Of a stretch of DNA of 64,000 bases, positions 22,430 through 34,564 are shown in pieces (within the stretch, counting starts at the first letter, position 1; every line of letters begins with the position of its first letter). The stretch is from Bedellia somnulentella (taxonomy: Eukaryota > Arthropoda > Insecta > Lepidoptera > Bedelliidae), in NCBI GenBank assembly GCA_963576735.1, contig OY755172.1, positions 806,001-870,000 of the forward strand, in the 5' to 3' direction. The translations under genes were made by a program, and so were the position numbers. Under the pieces are notes generated by a model, which ran no database searches, was not told the origin of the DNA, and saw only the letters and a list, made by a program, of their open reading frames with translations.

Positions 22430-22975
22430 TAGTATATTAATAGCCTTGCCACTAGCTAGGTGTATATTTCGTTTTCCTATCTCATCCTACTTTATCTCCC
22501 AAGATAAATCTGTATTAAAACCTCTACAGCAGGGTAAGCACGAGCCGTGTTTAAACTAGTTATCGCGTGGGATAAAGCAGCCATCTCTTACACACTTACT
22601 TAGTATCGTATACTGCCATCTCATTCTAACCGTTATTGAGTCGATAAAGTAGCGCTCGTGCTTGCTCTTCTGTTCGCAAGTTCTGAGTAAACGGGCCACA
22701 TCGTAACCAGAGCAGAGTGAGCTTATTACCGTAATAACCGATAGAGCCAGTCGCTGACGTAACCGTAACAGTTTGAGCAATCCATCTATCTGGCACACTG
22801 ACTTTTACTGCAGATATGCGAAAGCATGCCTCTTATTATTGTTTTAAATTTTAAATTCTGAATATTAGTTTAAACTAGATTTTAAGGCTATTGACAATAA
22901 AAATTTACATTTAAATACAGTATCTTCATCCTGAATATTTTTACAAACATTCAGATTTATAGCTGTACAATGGCC
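22430..22975. other. Unassigned; minus-strand open frame 22556-22798
   Basis: The 80-residue open frame is basic, without a domain I know. A gene is not supported. Confidence 0.3.
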
Positions 22976-22980
22976 TATAT

Positions 22981-23195
22981 GTAGTGTCGGATAAGTACTA
23001 CTCCATTTCTACCCGTGGGTGATCGTATGGGGTGACTTAGGTTATAAGGGAGTTGGAGATCTTCCACCAACAACCTTTATTTTACCATCTTTACCCCACT
23101 TAACTACTAACAGTAGCTGAGGAATTTCTATTCCTTAGCTCCGGCTCTCCCTTCTAGGAATTCATAGCCGAGAGTATATGTATGTATGTATGTAG
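22981..23195 (+). repeat. Repeat A copy, internally shortened
   Basis: GTAGTGTCGGATAAGTACTA at the 5' end and GAGAGTATATGTATGTATG at the 3' end. Confidence 0.72.
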
Positions 23196-23350
23196 TACCA
23201 CAGGATGTGCGGTTATGCAATGGGAAGGATGAAGGGCAAAGTCAGAATTTATCCATGTACTAATCTTACCGCTTGCGTTTTAGACTGAGCTCTTCCTTAT
23301 TAAATGACATTTTAAATAATCCCATACACGAACACAAAATATTAATTATA

Positions 23351-23691
23351 CGACGTGATAGCTCAATGGGTAGAACACCGGTTATCGTGCAAACGACTAG
23401 TGTTCAAATCCCGGGTTGGGCCTACACCAGTTTGTCTTTTCTAAAGACATATGTGTGGTTAATTTATCATGGTTGTTAACAGTGAGGGAAAACATCGTGA
23501 GGAAACGCACATGACTGAGTTGTAGTCATGTGACAGTGTATTCGTACAAAACGGCGATAGGCCTGCCCCCTATCACGTGAGTACACTGTCCATGCAAAAC
23601 GTGGGTACTTTGAACACTAGGTGACGATGTCACGTGATGTTCAGAACACGTTGTTCGGGGATATTCGGCGTGAACGTTTATGTTATGTTTA
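23351..23691 (+). repeat. SINE B copy (tRNA-derived)
   Basis: A box TAGCTCAATGGGTAGAACA and B box GTTCAAATCCC lie 40-50 bp apart, as in a tRNA-derived pol III promoter. They are followed by the SINE B body and the CGGCGTGAACGTTTATGTTA tail. Confidence 0.8.
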
Positions 23692-23699
23692 CAAACACA

Positions 23700-24080
23700 A
23701 AAGTTCAGTATAGGCAATTGGTTCCAACATGTACCTCACACATTCAATACTATGCCACCACCACCTAAACCACCGAAGCTGACACGAAATAAAACCAGTA
23801 AATTCATAAAAACTACTAACCCACACGAATTAGCGTGCCTTACCTCACCTTAACCTGTGTATAGAGCTGTATGTCATTAATTGTCATGAGAACCGGCATT
23901 GTATGACAAACATTGATAATACCATCTGAGTCTTCATCAACCGCGGTAAACGACTGGCCACTGTTATTAACTCAGTAATTAAATATTTACGTGCACTCAC
24001 GCCATTGAGAACGGCACAGAGTATATCATAGACTCTGGTATGATCCTGAATTTCTTATAACATGTCCTATATTTACTTAG
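23700..24080. other. Intronic DNA, nothing recognised
   Basis: No supported feature. Confidence 0.45.
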
Positions 24081-24084
24081 CTGT

Positions 24085-24335
24085 GTAGTGTCGGCTTAAA
24101 ATAGCACTACCCCATTTCTTCCGGTGGGTGTACGTAAGAGGCGACTAACGGTATTGGGGCTTTTAAGGGATTTTTGGGCGATGCGGTTGGAGACCCATCA
24201 TTAAAAACCTTTATTTTTAAAATCTTTTCCCCAATCAGATTCCAAAAGTGGCTGAGGAATTTCTAATTCCTTAGCTCTGGCTACCCCTTCTAGGGAAATA
24301 TAGCCGTGAGTATATGTATGTATGTATGTATGTCC
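24085..24335 (+). repeat. Repeat A copy with long target duplication
   Basis: Flanked by ATGTCCTATATTTACTT on both sides (ending near 24080 and near 24350), a ~17-bp duplication after the ATGT tail. The duplication shows retroposition. Confidence 0.85.
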
Positions 24336-24361
24336 TATATTTACTTTCGTTCATTAAAACT

Positions 24362-24674
24362 GTGATAGCTAATCGTGCAGACGATGACGGTTCACATCCC
24401 GGGTCGGGTCTACACCAATTTGTATTTTCTAAAGATATATGTGTCGTTAATTTATCATGGTTGTTAACGGTGAGGGAAACCATCTTGAGGAAACCCAAAG
24501 TTGTACTTTGTCATGTCATGTGACAGTGTATTCATTCAAAACCGCGATAAGTCTGCCACATATCACGTGAGTACACTGTTCAAGCGAAACTTGGGTACTC
24601 TGAACACCAAATGAAAATGTCACTCAGTTTGAGTACTTCTGCCAACACCTTCGGGGATATTCGAAGTGAACGTT
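24362..24674 (+). repeat. SINE B copy with a deletion in the tRNA head
   Basis: TGATAGCT joins directly to AATCGTGCAGACG, so about 20 bp of the A-box/anticodon region are missing. The remainder is in order. Confidence 0.7.
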
Positions 24675-24679
24675 TGATT

Positions 24680-25290
24680 TTGAGTTAAGATTTTCATTGA
24701 GAAACTAACAATGTGGAACTGAAACCTTTACCGATATCACCATCCACGTTGGTACTCCCTTGTTTACATAGAAAAATATTGAAATATTATATTATGATAT
24801 CTATATATTATATTATATATATATTTTAAAAATAACATATTATGATCGGTATCAGTAAGAGAAAAAATCTAAAATCTTGTCATAAAGCTTATATAAATGT
24901 ACATTTTATTGCATATTAGTGTAAACAAGGTACAGTGATTAGAATTTCTTGTATAAGAATTTTGCAATAGTTTATTACTAAAAATATAAGATTTATAATG
25001 ATTATTTAAATAAAATTGCAATAAGCATTATTCAATATTATTTTAATTAATCATTAGAATAAATATTAATACGAAGTTTTATGTATTTACGACTTCTTCA
25101 ATTGCTAATAAATAAAAATATTTTGACTTCATTTCGTAACTCAAGGTGGTTGCTACGACACCCTATAAAAAATGGAGGTTTATACTTTCATGATATTTAG
25201 ATACACACTTGACTATTGATAATTTAAATCAAAATTTTAAAAAAACGTGTTTTTCGAGACATGTATAATTTTTAGTTTTATATTTTATTT
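24680..25290. other. AT-rich intronic DNA
   Basis: Contains a TA-rich palindromic patch near 24790-24835; nothing else. Confidence 0.45.
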
Positions 25291-25297
25291 TATTTGC

Positions 25298-25500
25298 TGT
25301 GTAGTGTCGGCTTAGAATAGCACTACCCCATTTCTTCCGATAGGGCTTTTAGGATGCGGTAGGAGACCCATCACCAAGAACCTTTATTTCACCATCTATT
25401 CCCCATGCACCTTCCAAATGTGGCTGAGGAGTTTCTAATTCCTTTGCTCTGGCTACCCCTTTCTTGGGATTTATAGCCGTAAGTTTATGTATGCATGTAT
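25298..25500 (+). repeat. Repeat A copy, internally deleted
   Basis: CTGTGTAGTGTCGGCTTAG to GCCGTAAGTTTATGTATGC, about 40 bp short in the middle. TATTTTAT flanks are a possible duplication. Confidence 0.72.
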
Positions 25501-25675
25501 ATTTTATACTACGAGTATTCCCTACTTACATAATACTCAAGTACTGTCTTCTAACATAGAAAATATAATTGTAACCATTTTTAAGCAGCAATGAAATACA
25601 CTAAATAATGAGAACTGTAAAGAAATACTTAGAAACAACCTTCTTTTTTTAAAATATCACTCAAACTCAACTCAA

Positions 25676-25988
25676 ATGTTCACGCCGAATATTGTACCCA
25701 TATCATGATACCATTGAATTTTCAGTTCAGAGTACCCACGTTTTGCTTATGTACTCACGTGATTAGGGGCAGGCCTATTGCCGTTTTGTACGAATACACT
25801 GTCACATGACTAAGTACAACTTAGCCATGTATGTTTCCTCACGATGTTTTCCTCGCCGTTAACAACCATAATAAATTAACCACAGATATCTCTTTAGAAA
25901 AGACAAATTGGTGTAGGCCTAACCCAGTTTTAGAACACTAGCCGTCTGCACGATAAGCGGTGTTCTACCCGCTGAGCTATCATGTCGT
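25676..25988 (-). repeat. SINE B copy
   Basis: Antisense SINE B, slightly deleted at both the CACGTGA pair and the 3' end. The head reads ACCCGCTGAGCTATCATGTC. Confidence 0.7.
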
Positions 25989-26340
25989 AATACTAATGTT
26001 TAAAATATCAATTTCGACAAATCATTGCATATATCTCCGTTGATAGAAGTCTACATGCGTCACCGTCCCAAAACCGCAAAACAATGATTACCAGCTCAGT
26101 TCCGCTGACAGCCGCAAAGACATTTTGCACGCTTGAGCTTTCACAGTGTCGCAAATAAAAAGAATATTCTAGAAGTCCTGATTTTAATCAGCGTTGGCAA
26201 ACATGATGAAACCGAGTGTTCCGTTGCTTCACACAGTATCTTAACATAGTTACTAATTGTTTACCTTGGCAACTCACTAGTGGTAAGAGATACTATCAAA
26301 GTAGTTTCTTTCTACTAACTCACGATCCCAACTCAAACTC

Positions 26341-26457
26341 AAACGTTCACGCCGTGTCCGAAGGGGCTGGCAGAGGTACCTATACTTCTGAATATCACGT
26401 GATATTGTCACCTGGATTTCAGAGTACCCACGTTTTGCTTGGACTATGTACCACGTG
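26341..26457 (-). repeat. SINE B, 5'-truncated
   Basis: Only the 3' ~117 bp are present, ending in the CACGTGATT element. Confidence 0.68.
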
Positions 26458-26526
26458 ATTGATTTCTAACGCTCTTTATGTTAATTTGAATGTTTTTGTT
26501 CAGTAGATTCTATAAGAGCTTTTAAA

Positions 26527-26935
26527 GTGCAAAAAAAATGCGTTAGAATCTTGTGTGGAGCCGACTCTCTTGAAAGCTGTTGACCATTATTTAAAAAACT
26601 TAATATATTGCCACTGCCATCTCTCTACATATACGAAATATTATTATTCGTGTATAAGCATAGATCACTTTTTCAACAAACTGAGCCAAAATCGAGACCA
26701 CAAGATACAACCATAAAGAGGAAACCATAAAATACAACTAACTAAACCAAAAAAAGGCTATCGATTTGTCAGAGAAACGGCTATGAAATGGCGATCAAGC
26801 TGTATAATCTAGTAAAGGATGAGACAAAATTACTGACATACAATAAATATAAAATTATCATTTTTAATTATCTTTTGGACAACTGTTTCTATACAATTGA
26901 TGACTTTATTAAAAATTGCAATATTTGACTTTTAA
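26527..26935 (+). pseudogene. Degenerate LINE ORF2 C-terminus (CR1-like)
   Basis: Plus-strand translation gives VQKKCVRILCGADSLESC, stop, PLFKKLNILPLPSLYIYE, ILLFVYKH and, after more stops, GYEMAIKLYNL. The QK..RII.G...DSC.PLF..L.ILPLPSLYIYE string is the C-terminal end of many insect CR1/jockey-type reverse transcriptases. At least three in-frame stops show it is dead. The upstream RT domain is absent, so the insertion was 5'-truncated. Confidence 0.7.
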
Positions 26936-26939
26936 ATTT

Positions 26940-27350
26940 TAACTATGTTTTTCCTTTTTTTATTTTTTATGACATTGAAATTGTAATAAAGTTTATATAA
27001 TATTTTGACATGTGTTGCCCTGATTTACTTTATAATATAATAATTATGGTTTTTTTTCTCTTATCTTTATTTTTTCATGACATTTTAATTTTAATAAAAT
27101 TGATAATATTTTGACATGTGTTGCCTTGTTTGACTTACAAAATTTTAATAATGTTTTAATTTTATTTTTTTATTTTTATTATGATAGACAATGTTATTGT
27201 AGTAGTTTTAAGATATATCGAAAAAAGTTTATCAATACTTTTAATGTATAAAAATTTGCACGCCTTACTGGCAGTACACGCATAGGCCTTTATATTATAC
27301 ACCACCATTTATACTCATGTATTGGCAAATAAATGATTTTTATTCTATTT
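26940..27350 (+). repeat. LINE 3' UTR with an internal ~115-bp tandem duplication
   Basis: TTATGACATT...TTTTGACATGTGTTGCCCTG occurs at about 26960-27025 and again at 27075-27130. The region ends with AATAAATGATTTTTATTCT, a LINE-like 3' end. Confidence 0.5.
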
Positions 27351-27360
27351 TTTTTATTTT

Positions 27361-27602
27361 TAAGATAACCTCATGTGGGGATTATCACTAATAAATAAAG
27401 AATAAATAAAGGAAACAAAAATTTTGACACAGGTGAGAATCGAACCCGCTACCTCGGGTATACGCCCCCGTCAAAACGTACGTATACGTTAGGCGTTCTT
27501 AACATTTGCATTCTATCTGAAAAGGTAGACAAGTGGCCTTCCGAATTTGTAAAAAAAAATTCGGAGGTAGAAAACGCAAACACTACTTAAAAGTGTAAAA
27601 GA
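27361..27602 (-). repeat. Repeat C copy, partial
   Basis: CTCATGTGGGGATTATCAC gives the uninterrupted target of the Helitron at 10320. It is followed by the tRNA-like B box in antisense (AATCGAACCCGC), then CATTTGCATTCTATCTG and CCTTCCGAATTTG as in the 11600 copy. Confidence 0.6.
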
Positions 27603-28305
27603 AATCCCACCAAAAACATTAAATGTAAAAAAATGCCAAGTCTCTCGATGCAGTCTTTCCATCGTAAAAAATTTTGAGATCTCATAGAAGCCAAGTCCTA
27701 TTCAAAATATTTCGTAGTTATAAATCAACATTTAGTAATTGTATCAATAGTTTTCTTTACATTATAATTATAGTGACTTGGCAATGAGCACAAGAAGAAA
27801 CAAATAAAACGACATATTTGGAGGAGTTTTAAGTTACACACACCGCATGCGTAAACATTAATATCACAAAATTAATTTTCTTTTGGTTTATCCGTGTCGT
27901 CCCAACCGAATTTCAGCAACGGCAGTCAGTCTTAGTGCACTCTCGATTCATTTACTTTCATAAAGCGATGGCCCGTAAGGTATTCTTAATTATTGTATTG
28001 GAGAATGTAGTCGGTAGTGACCATCATGATTCACACATAACAAATAATCTGATCACTGGTCTCGTCAGTAACATTTGCACATAATTCCAGGCAGCAAGCA
28101 GCTTTTAATTTATGCTCATTGCCAAGTCACTATAATTATAAAATATAAAGAAAACTATTGATACAATTACTAAATGTTGATTTATAACTACGAAATATTT
28201 TGAATAGGACTTGGCTTCTATGAGATCTCAAAACTTTTTACGATGGAAAGACTGCATCGAGAGACTTGGCATTTTTTTACATTTAATGTTTTTGGTGGGA
28301 TCTCA
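27603..28305. mobile_element. Foldback/TIR element with ~190-bp arms
   Basis: The left arm 27603-27790 and right arm 28112-28305 are inverted copies with few differences. Termini are CCCACCAAAAACATTAAATG and its complement; inner ends are GACTTGGCAATGAGCA. The ~320-bp centre is unrelated and has no ORF. Target duplication is unclear. It sits inside repeat C sequence. Confidence 0.75.
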
Positions 28306-28390
28306 TTAATTTTTTGTAAGTGTATTTCTTTCTTTTACTTTTAGGTGACCTCACAATTTCTTGGACGTCAGCTACTGTTTTGCTTAGAAC

Positions 28391-29203
28391 CACTGACCTC
28401 CATTATACTATACTAGTGGATCGTCCCAGCTTCGCACGGGTAGCGTTGTTTTTTTAAATATCTGAGGTTTCTTTCTTCAGTCCCTGCTTAAGCATTGTGA
28501 AATTCAGCGCAATGTTTTCAATTTATTTAATTTATAGCACTCCCTAAACAGTGTAGTTTGGTGATTTTGAATGCGCTTTAATGAACGGTTCAGTATTTCC
28601 ATTAAATAGCAAATTTTAGAATAAAACGCTATGAAATATATATAACAATCTGAAAAATAAATCGCGCCACCTATTATGTTATATATAAATTAATAAAGAT
28701 TTGGTTTTGGTCACGGGCGCGATGGCTTATTTTATGTATAATTTCGGTGTTTGTCTACCGATTTCTATGATTCTTTTTTTATTGAATAGGTAATAATGTT
28801 ACCTTTTTTAAATTAGGGATAAGTGAGAGGTTTACAAACGTAAGAGTTAACAAATATAATCAGAATGTTCCGAACTGCTAAGCTATCAGGAATTACACGT
28901 GTTATTGTGAGTCAACCGTAAAAGATAGACATAAACTGTTTAGGATTTTTTTTTAGATAATTTTATGCAGAATTTTTCCGTCATACATGATGTCTATGTA
29001 AGTTTAACCATTAAGGCTGCACACGCGACGGAAGCTTAAAAAGTGAAGTAACTTCTCCCGTTTTCCCAAAATTTCCCAAAATTCCCCTTTACTACTCTGC
29101 TGGAAAGTATACAAAAACCTGCGCGGGAGTATGAAGAATAATTGTACCAACTTTCGTTAGAATCCGTCGAGTAGTTTTTGTTTCCATAAGGAACATACAA
29201 ACC

Positions 29204-29249
<46 letters not shown>

Positions 29250-29757
29250 AATTTTACTGATTGCATTTTTGGCATCAGTATCGATCCCTAATCATCACCT
29301 GATAGTTATTTTGTAAATATATTTCATGTACAGAATTGACCTCTCTACAGATTTATTATAAGTATAGATAAGTACGCTGGACTAACGATACGTATCAAAA
29401 TGACAGCTATTTACTGTGCCAATTTGAAGCGCCCCCAATGAAGGAACGAGGAACTAAATACGACGTAAACTGCAAAATGGCCAGTGTTTTTTTACCATAA
29501 AGCATAATATGGTTTATGGTTTTTAGAAACAATTATAAATAAATAGTGCTGTCAAGTTTCGTTTCGATAAAACTTAGCCTTTCCTTTAAGCAGAAACATT
29601 TTATCGATATATTTTATCTGACTGTCCCATCTCTTTTATTAGTTCCATATTCCTTCACTGCTGCCGTAAGCGCCAAAATGGCGAAAATCAAATCGCCTCA
29701 CTGTCACCCGGCCTATAATTAGTCCAGCGTACTTATATAGTATAATGGAGGTCAGTG
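28391..29757. mobile_element. hAT-like transposon, TIR split by a Helitron
   Basis: An 8-bp duplication, CTTAGAAC, lies at 28383-28390 and 29758-29765. The termini start CACTGACCTCCATTATAC. Removing the Helitron at 28413-29368 extends the left TIR so that about 39 bp match the right end (continuing TAAGTACGCTGGACTAA). The element without the Helitron is only ~410 bp, with no transposase, so it is a MITE-like derivative. Confidence 0.85.
28413..29368 (-). mobile_element. Non-autonomous Helitron H1 copy 2
   Basis: Minus orientation: CTAG at 28413-28416 is the 3' end and GA at 29367-29368 is the complement of the 5' TC. It is inserted between A (28412) and T (29369) within the hAT TIR. It contains a long (GACA)n run at 29203-29247. 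Confidence 0.88.
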
Positions 29758-29769
29758 CTTAGAACCCAT

Positions 29770-30960
29770 TCTCTGTCTCTATCTCTTTTGTTTCTTCTCT
29801 GAGGCTTCGTTACTTCTAAGGTAGACAAGTCTGGGCGATATATACTTCGGAGTCGATTATATTCAGCTATTGCTGTCTCCTGAGCTTTGATACTACTAAA
29901 ATTCCCTAATATCGTTTGACGACTGAAAACTCCCATACATGCTGTATGACAACGAATGAAATAAACACGAAACATCTCCAGGAGTAGAGATGACTCTGTG
30001 TGGACAAAGGTCGCCATTTATGTACAATATTTCACGTTCCATTACACTATATTTACAATTACTTCTATAACAATAGGGCTTAAACTTATATATATATGCA
30101 AACTAAATAGAACTAAACTAACTAACAAATAACTAACTAAATAAATATATATCTACTAACTTACAAACTATAACTAAACTAAACTAAATAACACGTAAAG
30201 TTCTCCGAATATCAATTATCACTACAATATTTTTTAGTTTTGAAATGGGTTTTCATAGTCAGATGGCGCTATCAAATGAAAATTATCGAATTATTTTGAA
30301 GTACTACTTTCACTACGCTTTGTAACGAAACCATAGCGCGATTCAGACAGGTACAACGCCATCTATCGAGCGCTCATACAATATTTATCGCAATACAATG
30401 GAGTTTTAGCTTTATTAATTTAATGAACTTTATGTATTAATTTGTATTAATGATAGTCTATGTATTACATTTATATTATTCTTTTCTATTCTATGTATGT
30501 ATTCATCCAATTGAATAGGTACTTGAACAACGAACAAAGTTAACAATGCAGTCAAAATCCATACATAATGTTCTTGCCAAACCGCAAATATAAAATTGTT
30601 TTCTATGGCATATAATTTTTTAATGTTTTTATAATTTTTCCTTTATATGTGGCTAATGACCTATCTTGGTGCAAAATTTGAAGTTCCTAAGTCTGCTAGA
30701 AGTACCTTAGATTTTTGATGATCTGTCAGTGAGTCAGTGAGTGACAAAATGGTGTAACTTTGATCGACCGTAACTCCTAAACTATTAATTCATTTGGCGT
30801 GTAATTTCGAACTTAAGTTTGTTCTAATGCCTACTATTATTCACCGAAAACCTAAACTCCTAGCTTTGTCCACGTCGAAGATATAGGGGGGGCGAAACAG
30901 CCGCGAACCGCTTCGAGAAAAGATGGTACGGCCGTGCCCGTTTTGCTCGAGACTTGGCAG
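29770..30960. other. Unassigned, AT-rich with a low-complexity ACTAA patch
   Basis: 30100-30200 is (ACTAA)-like simple sequence. 30650-30780 carries a CTGTCAGTGAGTCAGTGAG motif common in insect repeats. No gene is supported. Confidence 0.4.
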
Positions 30961-30979
30961 GGGCACTGCCGTGCCCCCA

Positions 30980-31110
30980 GATAAAGGATAGAAGAATTTC
31001 GCACTGGCAGCCATTGACGCGGTAGCTCAATTGGCAGTGCGACGGAGGCGTATACCCAAGGTCGCGGGTTCGATTCCCGCCTGTGTCGAATTTTTTTTTT
31101 TCGTTTATTT
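30980..31110 (+). repeat. tRNA-derived SINE head (repeat C), sense
   Basis: 31016-31087 folds with a complete 7-bp acceptor stem (GACGCGG / CTGTGTC) and a 5-bp T stem (GCGGG/CCCGC). The A-box side is TAGCTCAATTGGCAG and the B box is GGTTCGATTCC. The anticodon arm is malformed (4-bp stem, 8-nt loop in the family) and a T-run follows, so this is a SINE rather than a working tRNA gene. Confidence 0.7.
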
Positions 31111-31240
31111 ATTATTTATTTATTAGATCTTTGTGTTTTTAAGAGTTTTGGTGACAACGATTAGTCAGACACTTTCGAGAGTTGGATCAAAAAGATGTTG
31201 ATGGGAAGAGACTAGATTCATAGATAGCCCGCTCCCTTTT

Positions 31241-31400
31241 GTAAGAAAGAAAGAAAGAAAGAAAGAAAAATCATTTATTTGGTAAACAATAAAAAAATAA
31301 CAAAATAAAGTGATACAAGCTAAATTTTCATGCTACCAAAAAGGTCCTACCTCAGCATAATGTACGACATGGAACCACATGGAACCATATCGTACGCTGG
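31241..31400 (-). repeat. (GAAA)n tract and LINE-like 3' end
   Basis: Seven or so GAAA units precede AAATCATTTATTTGGTAAAC. On the minus strand this is an AT-rich end followed by (TTTC)n, typical of a LINE tail. Confidence 0.45.
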
Positions 31401-31636
31401 TTTTCAGGCAACACCCTAGACACTTAAAAATTAAGACCTTAAATTAATTTTGTCTCTTACGGAATATAATGGCTCTCTACTTGGCCGTCCTATTTGCCTA
31501 TAACATGGGTGCACTGTCCCAGCGAAACATGGGCGCCAATCTCAGTAGAATTTTTATTATGGGGAACTTACTCAACGATATATTTAATATTATATAATAC
31601 ACGTACAAAACTAAGAAACAATCATTTATGCTCAAC

Positions 31637-31714
31637 ACATGATGGTTGCTCTCAGGGGGGATCGAACCCTCAACTGCTGGACCGAGAGTCACCTATCCAC
31701 TCGGCCATAGACGT
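31637..31714 (-). repeat. tRNA-like SINE head, third family
   Basis: Minus strand reads GACGTCTATGGCCGAGTGGA (A box) and GAGGGTTCGATCCCCCC (B box). It is probably a tRNA-related SINE or pseudogene. Confidence 0.55.
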
Positions 31715-31719
31715 CGCCT

Positions 31720-32715
31720 ATTTGTGGAATATTAGTACCTAAAACACACCTTCGGAGAAACACAGCGTGAACATTGTGTTTGGTTTGAATAAAACAATAA
31801 TCTAGGCTGATAACACGGTTTCACCATATACTCATAGAGCTACATCAACTCTTGTTCATCCTCCTTAAATTATTAACTTATCTCAGATATATCATAAATT
31901 GGAAATAAGTTGTGGTAAGGAGGCTTGAGGTGGCCATTTTGTACGATTCTGACAATCCAAAAGTACCAAAAATATCAGTCTATCCTAGACACACATTAAT
32001 CGGTACACGTATCGCTGGTCAGAAATTACTCAAAACTGAACAACCGACAAACCACTTTCTACTTCCGAAAACTGGTTTTAACCGGTTATTGCTCATCGAG
32101 CCACCACCATCCAGCCCTTCCGAGTCCTTAAACTTCATCCTTAAAAGAGTAGGAAGTGTAATTATGGATTCCTGATAAATTACACTATTTATTGTAGTTT
32201 TTAGTATCACTTCCTGTGTTGGTAGTCATTTTTGGGTGTGAGCAATGTTGTAGCTATAAATCGTATCTTCTTTATAATTACACAGACTTTTGCATATTAA
32301 ATTGAAGGTTTTTCTTGATGACATTTTAATATGATTCGTCTTTATTCTTGTATTTTTAGTATCCCAAAATAGATTGGTATTTACTCTTAAAATAAAATAT
32401 GAATTCTGAACCTGAATTTTTACATATTCTTTCGAAGATTTATTGCACTTAAGTAGAGATACTTTATTGCTTGTCCAAGCCTGCATATAAATTGAATATA
32501 AGCTACATGTCTTCTTTGTCGTTCGTTGTTTTAAAACGTTCAGTATTGTATTAAGTTGTTTATGAGTATATGGAAATAGTCGTTGGCAGATACAAAACTT
32601 TTAACTCGTCAGTAAAACACTAAACAAAAAAATTTTGTTTTATTTTCATTTCTTTAAACAATATCTTTGAGGTATAATAAGTATGGTAGATATTGTCTAC
32701 CAGCCCAAACTAGGC
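31720..32715. other. Intronic DNA, nothing recognised
   Basis: Overlapping open frames at 31912-32210 have no family match I can support. Confidence 0.4.
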
Positions 32716-32717
32716 CA

Positions 32718-33562
32718 GGAGGGCAATTCTCGCAAGTTCGATATCATTACTATCATAGAAATTATATCAAGTGTTCAATGTCATGTGAAAATATCACAAA
32801 GTGAAATATATTTCTATTGATAGATTGAAACTGTATTCTCGCACACGGTAGTAATTTTTCCTTAGACATTAAAGAACGAAGACCGAAATCAATGATCCAA
32901 GCGAATGAATTGAACGAAAGGTCAGTTTAACTGTCATCTTAGATATGAAAGGGTCTTCATATCTGTCAATATTTTTACTCGACATTGGCGAAATAATTGT
33001 GGCAAACACGATTGAAGCCACCTTAAAAAATTTAATATTGAATTTGTCAATATTTACATATGTTTGGGTTTTGTTTAAATTTTCCTTTAAGTGTACTTTG
33101 CCGGAAACTAGCAAAGTCTGAATTCCCAAATGGACCATCCGACAACCGAATTTAGTTTTTGAAATTTTATTATGGAAAAATAATATATTTTTTATATTTT
33201 AATAATATAATTAACGTTGATCCAAGTAGTTATTATTTACAACTTCTAAGACTATTTCATCTATGATCCATTTAATATATTTACCTACATTTTAGTTTTC
33301 TATCTATAAGTATTCAAACAAAATTTGAAAACAAAATGGCTACCGTTCGCATCGCACGACATCTTCAAATATCATCATATCGTCTGATCGTGACCACACG
33401 ATATCATCCTTTGATATATATCATCATATCGGCTGGTTTTCAATAGAAAAATATCGATCGGATGGAGTGAGAATGGCTCAAGTCAAATATCGGTCGCAAA
33501 ATATCACAAAAGTGATAAATATCGAAAGTGATATAAAATCTACCGTGTGAGAATTGCCCTCC
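32718..33562. mobile_element. Unclassified TIR element (GGAGGGCAATTCTC ends)
   Basis: 17-bp inverted termini: GGAGGGCAATTCTCGCA at the left and GGAGGGCAATTCTCACA (as complement) at the right. Subterminal regions on both sides hold many AAATATCAC / GATATCAT motifs and a repeated ACGGTAG box. No TSD is obvious and there is no transposase. Confidence 0.65.
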
Positions 33563-33569
33563 GAACGTT

Positions 33570-33890
33570 TTTTATTTACCAACAAACAGATATATTTGTA
33601 TTTCTCGTATCTAACAACTAAACTCTAGTATTCACTAAATAAAATATGATTTTTCTTACTTATTATTGTTTATTGTAGTAGTAACAATGTAGCCTAACTT
33701 TAATGATAAAATTTTGGTGATCAAAATTGTGTTTAAAGCTACGACTGTTTAATTTTCGTACTGTGTTTTTAATAAACTGGCGTGGTATTGGACCGCACCT
33801 ATCTTGCCTCTTCAATCTCTAATAGGAACCAATAGCGGTCATCCAAATAGCGTTAAATAACACTAATAAGAGCCATCAAACCATACTTCA
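33570..33890. other. Intronic DNA, nothing recognised
   Basis: No supported feature. Confidence 0.4.
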
Positions 33891-33895
33891 ATTAC

Positions 33896-34266
33896 ATAAC
33901 ATAACATAACAAAAACATAAACGTTCACGCCGAATATCCCCGAAGGGGTTGGCAGAGGTACTAATACTTCTGAACACCACGTGACTTTGTCACCTGGTGT
34001 TCAGAGTACCCACGTTTTGCATGGACAATGTACTCACGTGATAGGAGGCAGGCCTATCGCTGTTTTTTACGAATAAACTGTCACATGACTAAGTACAACT
34101 CAGCCACGTGGGTTTCCTCGCGATGTTTTCCCTCACCGTTAACAACCATGATAAATTAACCACACATATGTCTTTAGAAAAGACAAATTGGTGTAGGCCC
34201 GACCCAGGATATGAACACTAGTCGTTTGCACGATAACCGAGTATTCTACCCACTGGGCTATCACTT
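33896..34266 (-). repeat. SINE B, full-length antisense
   Basis: ATAACAT-rich tail, CGTTCACGCCGAATATCCCC, two CACGTG sites, then the tRNA head with antisense B box (GATATGAACAC) and A box (TACCCACTGGGCTATCA). Confidence 0.78.
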
Positions 34267-34564
34267 CAATTACGTTACAGGCTATTGACAATAAACGTTC
34301 AATAATGTGTTATAATATAACATAACAATCCTTGTACATAGCTCAGCGCGTCTAACCAATTAGCATGTTTGTCTAACAATACGATGTACAAACAGACAGA
34401 CACACCTCGCTATCGATGAATATAGTTGGAATTTACCTTATCTTACATATGCAATTTAAGGCATCAAACATACAGGAATTTATATCACAGTTTTGTACTT
34501 ATGATGAGTGATTTAGATTTAGTCCTAAAAATATACAAATAATGAAGATAAGTTTGCAACGAAA

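Noticed and set aside
22556..22798. 80-codon minus-strand ORF as a gene
   Set aside because: No start context, domain, splice sites or neighbours to support it.
29036..29275. 79-codon ORF with repeated SVCL
   Set aside because: It is translation of the (GACA)n tract of Helitron H1; the same false frame appears at 60552 and 61953.
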